Assembly: GCA_948745425.1 (NCBI GenBank)
Contig: CAPZDM010000002.1
Span: forward strand, 1 to 55,436
Reading direction: 5' to 3'
DNA length: 55,436 bases
Source of the DNA: an uncultured Clostridia bacterium
Lineage (GTDB): Bacteria; Bacillota; Clostridia; TANB77; CAG-508
The notes under the pieces were generated by a model. It saw nothing but the letters and a program-made list of their open reading frames with translations. It searched no databases and was not told where the DNA came from. Shown here one piece after another: positions 7,111 through 15,674 of this stretch. The translations under genes were made by a program, and so were the position numbers. The first letter of the stretch is position 1; every line of letters starts with the position of its first letter.

Positions 7111-9504
7111 ATGATGAATAAGAAAAATGAATTGAGCTACAAGGATTTAAAGGCATTTTGTAGTACAGAAAACTTTGATTTTGAGACTACTGAAGAGCTT
7201 GATAGTAATGATAAAGGTATAGGCCAAGATCGTGCGATTCGTGCACTTGAGTTTGGCCTTAATGTTGATGTTCGTGGAAACAACTTATATCTTGAAGGTC
7301 CAAGTGGTGTTGGTAAGACTATGTATACTAGAAATTATCTTGACAAACTTTCTAGTAAAAAGAAACCTCCTGTTGATTGGTGTTATATCTATAATTTCGA
7401 TAATCCAAATGAGCCTATAGCTGTTTCTCTTCCTGCTGGTCAAGGTAAAGAGTTTAAAGAAACTATGGAAGGATTTATAAAGGATGTTAAAGTTGATATA
7501 GCTAAAACTTTTAGTAATGATGACTTTGAAAAAGAAAAGGCTTTAATTCGTCAAGAGTTTGAACAAAAGCGTTCTGATTTATTAGAAAAACTTAACGAAA
7601 AAGCTTCTAAATATAGTTTCATAGTTAAAACTGCTCAAAATGGTGTGTATATGATGCCAGTTTATGAAGGCAAAACTTTAGAAGAAGATGAATTTGAGAA
7701 ATTAGATGAGTCTATTAGGCAAGAATATGAAAGTAATTCTGCAATAGTCCAAGAATATATAATTAGTGCTATTAGTGAAATAAAGGCTATTGAGAAACAG
7801 TCTGATAAAAAAATCGAAGAGTGGCAATCAAATGTATCTCTTTTAACTGTTAATGTACATGTTAATTATGTTAAATCTAAATTTAAAAGAAATAAAAAGA
7901 TTAGTCAATTTATGGATAATATTAAAAAAGATATATTAAAAAATATTCAATATTTTGTACATGCAAGTGATGATAAAGACAAGAAAAATGAACCTTCTCC
8001 TAACCCTGATGTCAGCAAACCTTGGTTAAATTATAGAGTTAATCTTTTTGTTGATAATAGCAAATTGGAAGGTGCTCCTGTAATAATGGATTCTAACTAT
8101 TCTTTCCAAAATATCTTTGGAAAACTTGAATACGAAAATTATATGGGGATGCTTAAGACTGACTTTACAATGTTAAAACCTGGTCTTCTTCATATTGCTA
8201 ATGGTGGTTATATAATATTTCAAGCAGAAGATTTATTGTCTAGTCCTGCTTGTTATGAAAATTTGAAAAGAGTTTTAAGAGTAAAAGAAATTGGTATAGA
8301 TAATTCTGGTGAGCAACGTAGTGCAATGGTTATGATATCTCTAAAACCAGAACCTATTCCCCTTAATGTTAAAGTAATTTTAATTGGTAGTGAGGAAATT
8401 TACCAAACTTTACTTGCTATGGATCCTAATTTTAAAAAATTATTTAAAATTAAAATAGAATTTGCAGAAGATGCACCTCTTACAAATGAGAATGTATTAT
8501 TATTAGCAAGATTTATGCATTCTTTCTGTGAAAGGGAACATTTACCACAATTAGATAAAGAGGCTGTTGCAAAAATGATTGAATATGCCTCAAAACTTGC
8601 TGATGATAAAAGAAAACTTTCTACCCGTTTTAATGATTTATCTCAAATAATTAGTGAAGCTGGAACTTGGGCTAATATGGCTCGTTCTAAGGTTATTACA
8701 GGAAAATTTATTAAAAAAGCAATTGATGAGAAAATTGCTAGAGTTCAAAAATATGATAATAGGTTATCTGAGATGATTAAAGATGATATGCTTTTAATTG
8801 ATACAGATGGATATAAGGTTGGACAAATTAATGGTTTAACTATAATGACTACTGGAGATTATACTTTCGGAAAACCTGCTAGAATAACAGCTAATACTTA
8901 TACTGGTAAAGCTGGTATTATAAATATAGAAAGAGAAGTTGAACTTTCTGGTTCTTCTCATTCTAAAGGAGTACTAATTTTAACTGGTTATATTGGTGAA
9001 CAATTTGCTCAGGACTTCCCTCTTTCTCTTACTGCAAGTATCTGTTTTGAACAATTATATAATGGAGTTGATGGAGATAGTGCATCTAGTACAGAGCTGT
9101 ATGCTTTACTTTCTAGTTTATCAAATGTTCCAATAAATCAATCAATTGCTGTTACTGGTTCTGTTAATCAAAAAGGAGAAATTCAACCCATAGGTGGAGT
9201 AAATGATAAAATTGAGGGATTTTATCATGTTTGTAAGACTAAAGGTTTAAATGGAAGTCACGGAGTTATAATTCCTATACAAAATGTAATGAATTTAAGT
9301 TTATCTGATGAGGTTATAGAGTCTGTTAAAAAGAAGGAATTCCATATTTATGCTATTTCTACTATTGAGGAAGGTATTGAAATTTTAACTGGAGTACCTG
9401 CTGGACGTAAAGACAGTCTAGGTAATTTCCCTGCTGGAACTATAAATTATCTTGCTTATGAAAAATTGAAAAAATATTCGAAATCTGTTACAGCATTAAA
9501 ATAA
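7111..9504 (+). CDS. Lon-family ATP-dependent protease (LonB-like)
   Basis: About 797 residues. The reading frame is open from an ATG at 7087, but GAAGG at 7101-7105 points to the ATG at 7111. N-terminal AAA+ part: Walker A 'GPSGVGKTMYTRNY', a long helical insertion around residues 110-270, and 'HIANGGYIIFQAEDLL' as the Walker B region. The C-terminal S16 protease domain holds the Ser/Lys dyad: Ser in 'DGDSASSTELYALLSSL' and Lys in 'PIGGVNDKIEGF'. It belongs to the soluble Lon-like group common in Clostridia, not to classical LonA, because the LonA N-domain is absent. It probably degrades specific or damaged cytoplasmic proteins. Confidence 0.93.
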   Translation: MMNKKNELSYKDLKAFCSTENFDFETTEELDSNDKGIGQDRAIRALEFGLNVDVRGNNLYLEGPSGVGKTMYTRNYLDKLSSKKKPPVDWCYIYNFDNPNEPIAVSLPAGQGKEFKETMEGFIKDVKVDIAKTFSNDDFEKEKALIRQEFEQKRSDLLEKLNEKASKYSFIVKTAQNGVYMMPVYEGKTLEEDEFEKLDESIRQEYESNSAIVQEYIISAISEIKAIEKQSDKKIEEWQSNVSLLTVNVHVNYVKSKFKRNKKISQFMDNIKKDILKNIQYFVHASDDKDKKNEPSPNPDVSKPWLNYRVNLFVDNSKLEGAPVIMDSNYSFQNIFGKLEYENYMGMLKTDFTMLKPGLLHIANGGYIIFQAEDLLSSPACYENLKRVLRVKEIGIDNSGEQRSAMVMISLKPEPIPLNVKVILIGSEEIYQTLLAMDPNFKKLFKIKIEFAEDAPLTNENVLLLARFMHSFCEREHLPQLDKEAVAKMIEYASKLADDKRKLSTRFNDLSQIISEAGTWANMARSKVITGKFIKKAIDEKIARVQKYDNRLSEMIKDDMLLIDTDGYKVGQINGLTIMTTGDYTFGKPARITANTYTGKAGIINIEREVELSGSSHSKGVLILTGYIGEQFAQDFPLSLTASICFEQLYNGVDGDSASSTELYALLSSLSNVPINQSIAVTGSVNQKGEIQPIGGVNDKIEGFYHVCKTKGLNGSHGVIIPIQNVMNLSLSDEVIESVKKKEFHIYAISTIEEGIEILTGVPAGRKDSLGNFPAGTINYLAYEKLKKYSKSVTALK

Positions 9505-9515
9505 GCGAACCAAAA

Positions 9516-9540
9516 CGGACGCCCTTTGGGCGTCCCTACA
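9516..9540. repeat. Dispersed palindromic repeat, family 1
   Basis: CGGACGCCC-ttt-GGGCGTCCCTAC, close to a perfect palindrome, lies between the lon-like gene and the shared terminator. Confidence 0.75.
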
Positions 9541-9568
9541 ATATCACAATTGATTTTCTTATGAAATT

Positions 9569-9591
9569 AAAAAGGGCATGATAGCCCTTTT
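9569..9591. terminator. Bidirectional intrinsic terminator
   Basis: AAAAAGGGC-atgata-GCCCTTTT is a strong hairpin flanked by A- and T-runs between the converging lon-like and yunB genes. The right arm overlaps the yunB stop codon. Confidence 0.8.
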
Positions 9592-10270
9592 AATTTGATT
9601 CTGTATTTAGATACACATTTGGAACTCCTCCAATAATTACATTTTCACTTAGTACTAATTCACTTGTTACTTGTGTTTGTATTGTTTCATATGGTGTTAA
9701 TATATTTATATCACATGTTATATCTAACCATAATCTATGCAAAGTTTGATTTATTCCAGCATCATCAAATTCATTTCTTATTTTCGTTTGTATTGTTCCT
9801 GATAATGCAATTTTTAAAGGAATGTTTGGTCCAACACCAGAAATCCACTTAACCCCTGTTATACTACCAAATGGTATATGTGAAGTTAATCTATCATTAT
9901 CATTTAAACTTATTTGAATATCATTTGTTATACTTGATATCATATTGTTTAATGGTCTAGAGTTTACTTGTAGTAGTTGTATATTTCCATTTTCATCTTG
10001 TTTAATAGTTATTAGTTCACTTTCTTGATATTTGTCTACATTTATTGTTGTTATTCTGTTTACTTCTATGGTTACTATACTTTTTGCTTCGTCTATACAC
10101 AATTTCTCAAATATAGGATTAATAGCATTAAGCATATTTACCATTACGAATATTGCTATAATTAAAACTAATATTATTTTAATTACCTTTTTATAATTTT
10201 CATTACCTTTTCTCCCTCCATACATTATTTTGGGAAATCGGATTCTTGCTCTTGAATATATTTTATCCAT
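9590..10270 (-). CDS. yunB: Sporulation protein YunB
   Basis: 226 residues. After a basic N-terminus there is one transmembrane segment (about 26-46), then an extracytoplasmic region with the family hallmarks 'IPFGSITGVKWISGVGPNIP', 'RNEFDDAGINQTLHRLWL' and 'VPNVYLNTES'. YunB is a mother-cell sporulation protein needed for normal spores in Bacillus; its molecular role is unknown. The gene follows the SPOCS-LysM gene by 6 bp, so the two probably form one transcript. Confidence 0.93.
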   Translation of the reverse strand: MDKIYSRARIRFPKIMYGGRKGNENYKKVIKIILVLIIAIFVMVNMLNAINPIFEKLCIDEAKSIVTIEVNRITTINVDKYQESELITIKQDENGNIQLLQVNSRPLNNMISSITNDIQISLNDNDRLTSHIPFGSITGVKWISGVGPNIPLKIALSGTIQTKIRNEFDDAGINQTLHRLWLDITCDINILTPYETIQTQVTSELVLSENVIIGGVPNVYLNTESN

Positions 10271-10276
10271 GGTTCT

Positions 10277-11821
10277 TTAATTACTTTTCGCACAAACATA
10301 TTTTGGAATAAATAATTGCATTCCAACATCTATCTTGTCTGGATTTTCTATTTCATTTAATCTTACTATATCTTCAATTGTGCTTCTATATTTTTTTGCG
10401 ATTTTCCATAGACTATCTCCTGACTTTACAAAATATATTGTCATACTATATGGATTTTCATTGCAGGCTTCTTCATTAATATTAACATCTTCAATAACAT
10501 TCATGTTTATTTGATTATATTGACTTACTTCGAAATTTAAGTTGATGTTTAAAGTTACTTCAGAATCTTCAATAACAAAATCTTGCATTGCAATTTCTAC
10601 ATTTGTATCTATTTTACTGCTTTCTGTAACCTCTTCATAATCCATTACATACATAATCGGAATTGTCTTTGTTATTCCTTCTACTGTTGTTTGATTATTT
10701 GAAGTTATTAGAAAATCTACTTTTACTTCTCCATCATATTTTATTTTTCCTCTAGAAACTGTTGCATTATTTATATTAGGTGTTATTCTTATATCTCTTA
10801 TTTTCTCCCCTGCTAATTCTTGTATTTGCATTTTTTCTCTTATTTCATATACATCGTTTTTATTCCTTTTGTCTACCATTGTTACAATATTTCTAGAGTT
10901 AAATTCTACATTCATACTTGGACTATATAAATCTTCTAAGACTTCTATTTCTTCTTCTCTAATTGCATTACATGATATTTCTAATTCTATCTCAACATAT
11001 ATAGAATGTTCTTCTTCTGAATTCGGTTTAATTAATATATTTCTTACTGTGTATTTAGTATCACATATATCATCTTCTGAAACATTAAGCATTTCTACAA
11101 ATCCCATTATTGGAATTTTTTCTTCTACATTTCTAATTCTATTGTCTTCTGTTAAATACATTATTTTTACATCTGCATCTGATTTAGCTAATATTTTGTT
11201 ATAGCTCATTTTATTATCTTTATTAATAATACTAAAATCTACTCTTAATATCTCTGCTAAATTATCTCCTGAATCAATTTTAATTGTTTCTTTTGCATAT
11301 GTTTTTGTAGAATTACTACCTATTACAGAATTGAATTTTACATTTTTTCTGATTTCTTGAATATCTTTTATATTCTGAACATTATTTACTATGTCCAATT
11401 CCTCATTAGCATATAAGGTTATTTCGGCTTCTAATTCTACTTTTAGATTTATTTTTCTTCCATTCAATACTTTACATTCTATTGATTTTATCATAACATT
11501 TTCGTTTAGACTCATGCCATTTAAGGCTTCGTTACATTCAATTACTTCTTTAAAATCAATGTTTGTATTGATTCCTCTTACATTATCTCTTTCTTCATCT
11601 GCCAAATAAATTATGTAAATATTTAAATTTCCATCTAGCTTTATCTTTCCATCTAACACTTCTTTTCTATATATGCACACATTCCCACTTGTACTTATTG
11701 ATTTTAAGATATCAGGCTTTATATCGGGAATTATAGTATCCTCTTCTAACATAATTTTTTCGGTTTTTTGAGTTACTATTCTATTTATACATATATTCTT
11801 TTTTACTGTTTCAACCTTCAT
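10277..11821 (-). CDS. SPOCS (DUF3794) and LysM domain spore-envelope protein
   Basis: 514 residues. Repeated SPOCS/DUF3794 modules cover most of the protein; the first begins near 'EEDTIIPDIKPDILKSIST' and a later one shows 'ITPNINNATVSRGKIKYDG'. A C-terminal LysM domain (about 462-508) reads 'IYFVKSGDSLWKIAKKY' and 'IDVGMQLFIPKY'. Proteins of this architecture are associated with the spore coat or cortex, with LysM binding peptidoglycan. There is no obvious signal peptide, consistent with mother-cell cytoplasmic assembly. It lies immediately upstream of yunB, separated from veg by a terminator. Confidence 0.93.
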   Translation of the reverse strand: MKVETVKKNICINRIVTQKTEKIMLEEDTIIPDIKPDILKSISTSGNVCIYRKEVLDGKIKLDGNLNIYIIYLADEERDNVRGINTNIDFKEVIECNEALNGMSLNENVMIKSIECKVLNGRKINLKVELEAEITLYANEELDIVNNVQNIKDIQEIRKNVKFNSVIGSNSTKTYAKETIKIDSGDNLAEILRVDFSIINKDNKMSYNKILAKSDADVKIMYLTEDNRIRNVEEKIPIMGFVEMLNVSEDDICDTKYTVRNILIKPNSEEEHSIYVEIELEISCNAIREEEIEVLEDLYSPSMNVEFNSRNIVTMVDKRNKNDVYEIREKMQIQELAGEKIRDIRITPNINNATVSRGKIKYDGEVKVDFLITSNNQTTVEGITKTIPIMYVMDYEEVTESSKIDTNVEIAMQDFVIEDSEVTLNINLNFEVSQYNQINMNVIEDVNINEEACNENPYSMTIYFVKSGDSLWKIAKKYRSTIEDIVRLNEIENPDKIDVGMQLFIPKYVCAKSN

Positions 11822-11867
11822 ATCATATCCTCCTTGTTTTTAATATATATATGTAAAAATCAAAAAA

Positions 11868-11892
11868 AAATTCCTAGTTTAACTAGGAATTT
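11868..11892 (-). terminator. Intrinsic terminator after veg
   Basis: AAATTCCTAGTT-TAACTAGGAATTTTTTT forms a perfect hairpin with a run of U on either strand. It lies between veg and the SPOCS-LysM gene, ending the veg transcript. Confidence 0.8.
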
Positions 11893-11912
11893 TTTTATCT
11901 CTTATTATTTCT

Positions 11913-12215
11913 TTACAAAACAGCTAATTTTTTAGCTTTTTTTTCATCAAAAATTGGTATATCTAATGGCGAATAATCTGTTCCATTAAAAATAGATAGT
12001 TCTACACTTTTTGTTAATACATCTGTGTAGTTATATGAGGTATTTCCCTCTTCTTCATCACATTTTACTATGAATAAATTTGAATACACATTTTTTACTG
12101 TACCTACTTTTTCATAAATCTTACTTCTTCCCAATGTTCCTTTTATAAGTATCTTTTGTCCAATTTGTGCCTCGATATCTGTTTTTAAATTATCGATGTC
12201 ACTTTTACAAAACAT
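11913..12215 (-). CDS. veg: Veg-family protein
   Basis: About 100 residues. The frame can be extended to an ATG at 12245, but AGGTGG at 12219-12225 fits the ATG at 12215. The extended start would also overlap the promoter -10. The Veg (DUF1021) fold is evident: 'IGQKILIKGTLGRSKIYEKVGTVKNVYSNLFIVK', then 'TSYNYTDVLTKSVELSIF'. Veg is a small conserved protein that influences biofilm matrix genes in Bacillus, where the order yabG-veg is the same as here. The gene has its own consensus promoter. Confidence 0.92.
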   Translation of the reverse strand: MFCKSDIDNLKTDIEAQIGQKILIKGTLGRSKIYEKVGTVKNVYSNLFIVKCDEEEGNTSYNYTDVLTKSVELSIFNGTDYSPLDIPIFDEKKAKKLAVL

Positions 12216-12245
12216 ATAACCACCTACTTCTCTATTGATGTCCAA

Positions 12246-12274
12246 ATTATAGCATTTTTGCCTTGAAATGTCAA
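12246..12274 (-). promoter_or_regulatory. SigA-type promoter of veg
   Basis: On the minus strand, TTGACA (12274-12269), a 17-bp spacer and TATAAT (12251-12246) form a perfect consensus promoter about 30 bp upstream of the veg start. Bacillus veg also has a strong vegetative promoter. Further upstream (12340-12385) the motif GTTACA/GTAACA is repeated several times, of unknown meaning. Confidence 0.85.
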
Positions 12275-12387
12275 AAAATATCGGTTAATGTAATTGTTCC
12301 TTACCCTTACCCTATCAACAGTTTTGGCTGATTTATCTTTGTTGTTACATTTTTGTTACATTTTTGTCACAAAATTGTAACATTTTG

Positions 12388-12750
12388 TTATAAAGTATAT
12401 TTTTTCTTTGTTCCCTTAGAAGTTACCCCTCCTATTCTTTTATTATCGTCTTTTAGTAAATAGGAAATCTCTTTCATTGTAACATTTTTTTCTTCAGAAG
12501 TTACTGCAACTTTTTCTGCAATTGTTAATGGATCCATAAAATCTATTAAGACTCTTGCTGGAGATGAGGCAAAATTTGCCCCTGATTCCATAATTGCTTC
12601 AAAAAAGCTTTGACATGCTCCTGCAAATATAACTAAGTCTTTATCTGTAGAGGCTCTCCTTGCTTCTTTTACTGTATTTATAAAATATCTAGAATTTCTA
12701 TAATTATATATATCTGTAAAACCTGTTCCATTTTTTATCATACCATCATG
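12388..12750 (-). pseudogene. yabG: 3' part of yabG, separated by the intervening element
   Basis: The C-terminal 120 codons of YabG, the cysteine protease that processes spore-coat proteins and cortex-related substrates. In frame from 12750 it reads 'HDGMIKNGTGFTDIYNYRNS', then 'LVIFAGACQSFFEAIMESGA' with the presumed catalytic Cys, and 'NFASSPARVLIDFMDPL'. An ATG at 12741 gives an open frame, but it has no matching N-terminal region. The missing 148 codons are at 17118-17561. Joining the parts across the shared TCATG (12746-12750 and 17113-17117) gives one uninterrupted frame of 268 residues. I regard this as a reversibly split gene, not decay. yabG next to veg matches Bacillus. Confidence 0.9.
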
Positions 12751-12779
12751 TGCTAGTTTTTAATATACCGAAAAAAATA

Positions 12780-14760
12780 TTAGGTACTTATATTCCACTC
12801 TATTTCCATCTTTCTTGTTTTTGTTTCTGAATTATAATAGCCTATGTGAATTTTTGATATAAATTCATCCAATATATTTCTAGTTAGACTTTCAATTTTT
12901 TTATATTTTTTTAATATTTTTTCTGTATCATACTTTTCTAGTTTTTTCTTATTTAAGTCTAATAATTCACTTTCTATATTTTTTAGTCTTTCTTGAAAAT
13001 GTCCAATATCTATACTGTTTTTATTTTTTATCATTGTAAATTCTGTTAAATCAATAATTCCATTCGCTCTATCTTCATATAGTAATGATATTGTGTTTTG
13101 CTTTTTACTTATATTATTTTCTAATTCCTTCTTTTCTTTTTGTAATAATTTTATTTCATCTTCTAAAGAATTAACTACTTTATGTTCATAATACTTTTCT
13201 TCTACTAATGATTTATCATAATATATATTCAATTCTTTATTAATTTCATCTAGTATTATTTTCTCTATCTCCTGTTCATTAACAAGTTTTTTATTGTTAC
13301 ATAAAAATTTAGCAGTTCCATATCTATTTCCACATAACCAATAAGAATATGTTTTATTTCCCCTCTCATGATAATCTCTATATAATGCGTGTCCACAACA
13401 TCCACATTTCAATTTTCCAGAAAACAACGATATTTCTCCTTTTTTATTTGATTTTACTTTTCTATATCTTTCAAATCTTGCACTTACTATATTCCATGTT
13501 TCTTTATCTATTATAGCTTCATGACAATGTGGAACTACTATCCTTTGCTCTTTTGGAATAGTCCTTTCTTTTTTATTTTTATAACTTATAATTTCATTTT
13601 TATGTTGTATTAATGTTCCAATATATACCTCATTTTTTAACAGATTATATATTGTATTTGTTCTCCATACATGAACAACTGGTATTATTATTATCTGACC
13701 TTCAGTAATTTCTTCACTTTCTATTGAATTATATTGTATTATTTCTTTTACTGTTGATTGATATTTATCTGCTATTGCAACTAAGCTATCTCCTTTTTCA
13801 ACTTGGTATGTTATTCTTTGATCATATTTAACAGTTGGACAATTGAATTTTAAACCTTTTTGATGTTTATATATACTAGGAATTGGTATTTTATTCTCAT
13901 TCAAATATGAACATATCTTAGTTGCTCCGTTTCCCACTTGCATACATTTCGAAAATTTTTCTAACAACTCTTGCTGCATCTTCATCTATTATAAAATGAT
14001 ATTTATCTTTTGGGTCTTTTAGATAACCGTATGGAGCAAATGCACCAGTAAATAAACCATTAGATTGTTTATTTTTTAATACTGCTCTTATATTTATTGA
14101 TTGATCTTCTACTTGCCACTCATTTACTAATCCATTTATCTGTCTAGTTTTTTTGTTTCCTATAACAGATGTGTCTGTACTATCTACTAACCCTACAAAT
14201 CTTATATTCCATGTAATAAATTCGTTATGTAAATATTTTTCTATCATTTCCATACTTCTTGAAAATCTAGATTGGCTTTTGCACAATACAATTTCTGTAT
14301 TTCCATATTCACAAAACTTTAAAGACTTATTCCATTCTGGTCTATTATCATCTGCACCAGAAATTCCTTCTTCACAAAATATTGCAACAACAACCCAACC
14401 TCTCTTTTCACATTCATCTAATAAAATTAACAATTGATTTCTTATACTCTTGCTAACATCTCCATCAATTACATCTCCATCCTCAACAGAAAGTCTTATA
14501 TATAAAATTACTCTATATTTATCTCCTGTTTCTTTATCTTTAGTATATTTACTACTTTTTTCAAAGCACTCATTATCATTTGTAATATTAAGTTTTAATA
14601 AATATTTAATGTTATCAGAAACATATTTTAAATATGTTATATCTAAATGTGATTTTATTTTTTGTACCTCACTATCATCATCTTCCTCTTTTATACTATA
14701 ATTATTCTTATCTAATGCATCATTTTCATCATTTCCTTCTTTAAATACATTTATTACCAT
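12780..14760 (-). CDS. Large serine recombinase with internal LysM domain, needing a +1 shift at CGG
   Basis: After a +1 shift at codon 278 (CGG, 13929-13927; zero frame stops two codons later) it encodes 659 residues. The start is the ATG at 14760, after an AAAGGAAAG ribosome site. Order: an unusual 80-residue N-terminal extension; the resolvase domain with catalytic Ser91 in 'LYIRLSVEDGD'; 'PYGYLKDPKDKYHFIIDEDA' opening the recombinase domain; a complete LysM module at about 316-360 ('ITYQVEKGDSLVAIADKY', 'ITEGQIIIIP'); then 'TIYNLLKNEVYIG', a zinc ribbon ('LKCGCCGHALYRDYHERG', second Cys pair near 'WLCGN' and 'FLCNN') and a coiled coil. It presumably excises the yabG element. Correcting the shift gives 'YASGK-G-ATKICSYLNE', normal for the family. 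LysM in a DNA recombinase is highly atypical. Confidence 0.88.
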
Positions 14761-14825
14761 AATCAACTTTCCTTTCCTATTGATTCGGCTAAATGCCTAT
14801 TTTAATACCTCCATTATTATATTTT

Positions 14826-14939
14826 TTATTTTTCATCTAAAATCATTAACTTTGCAATTTTCTTGCACACAATTTCTTTTATTTCTTCAACTGATAATGA
14901 TTTTGGAAAAGTATAATTTATTTCATATTTACATTTCAT
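14826..14939 (-). CDS. Small 37-residue protein upstream of the recombinase
   Basis: A short frame starting 'MKCKYEINYTFPKSLSVEEI' and ending 'AKLMILDEK', with a strong AAGGAGG site 7 bp before the ATG. It lies between the RloB terminator and the recombinase gene on the same strand. Small acidic/basic proteins of this kind are often found just before serine recombinase genes in Clostridia. It might be a recombination directionality factor, but this is a guess from position. Confidence 0.55.
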   Translation of the reverse strand: MKCKYEINYTFPKSLSVEEIKEIVCKKIAKLMILDEK

Positions 14940-15009
14940 AAGCATTCCTCCTTAACAAAATCATATTCTCACTTTTTTATATTATTCATCTATTGTTTAT
15001 TTACACAAA

Positions 15010-15040
15010 AATAGAACTTATAATATCAATAAGTCCTATT
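15010..15040 (-). terminator. Intrinsic terminator after the RloA/RloB pair
   Basis: On the minus strand AATAGGACTTA-ttgatatta-TAAGTTCTATT, followed by TTTT, makes an 11-bp stem with one G-U pair. It lies 11 bp downstream of the RloB stop and separates the defence pair from the recombinase unit. Confidence 0.75.
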
Positions 15041-15050
15041 TATACATATA

Positions 15051-15674
15051 TTAAATTTTCTCATACTCCTTGATTTTTTCTAATACTTTATACACTTGTG
15101 TACTAGGATTGCATTCCATGGCATTTATATCTTTTCCTAATTTCATATGATAACTTTCAAGTCTTTTAGCATTCTCTATTGCAATGTTTGTTCTCTCACT
15201 TATAAATTGAAAAATATCTTTACTTTTTTCATATTGAGGAATATATTTCTTTAATTCATCTATCAGTTCCATATTAGAATTATATTGTTTAGTACTATTA
15301 CTATAATGCAATATAAACCATATTTCAAAACACGGATTAGACTTTATTAATTCTATATTACTTTTTTTGCACTTATTATTTGCTTTATCTATTTGTACTT
15401 GTTTAGAAATATTACAATCTGTATCAAAAACACAATATGCAATATCTCGATCCTTCTTATTCATTCCTCTATCTTTTATTTCCTTTTCTAATATATTAAT
15501 CATATTTATAGGATCAGTATAATTACCTTTTGAAAATATTATAGAATACTTTTTACTTTTATTAAAATGATTAAGATATAATTTTTCTGTTTTATTTTTT
15601 CCCTCTGCTGCAATTAAAATTATAGGTCTTCTTTTTCTTGTTATTTTACCTCTTTGCTTAATTGTTATTCCCAT
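15051..15674 (-). CDS. RloB / AbiLii-like protein
   Basis: 207 residues of the RloB family (PF13707). The N-terminal 'RKRRPIILIAAEGKNKTEKLY', the central acidic 'IAYCVFDTDCN' and the conserved 'SNPCFEIWFILHYSN' are diagnostic; the fold is TOPRIM-like. RloB is encoded with an ABC/AAA15-type ATPase, and such pairs correspond to the lactococcal AbiL abortive-infection system. The start overlaps the end of the ATPase gene by 10 bp, so the pair is translationally coupled. It is likely anti-phage cargo of the yabG element. Confidence 0.88.
   Translation of the reverse strand: MGITIKQRGKITRKRRPIILIAAEGKNKTEKLYLNHFNKSKKYSIIFSKGNYTDPINMINILEKEIKDRGMNKKDRDIAYCVFDTDCNISKQVQIDKANNKCKKSNIELIKSNPCFEIWFILHYSNSTKQYNSNMELIDELKKYIPQYEKSKDIFQFISERTNIAIENAKRLESYHMKLGKDINAMECNPSTQVYKVLEKIKEYEKI

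Noticed and set aside
13924..13936. GGGAAAC slippery heptamer next to the recombinase frameshift, suggesting classical -1 frameshifting
   Set aside because: The zero frame reads GGG AAA, not G GGA AAC, and the shift needed is +1. The in-frame CGG directly after it is the feature shared with four other genes.
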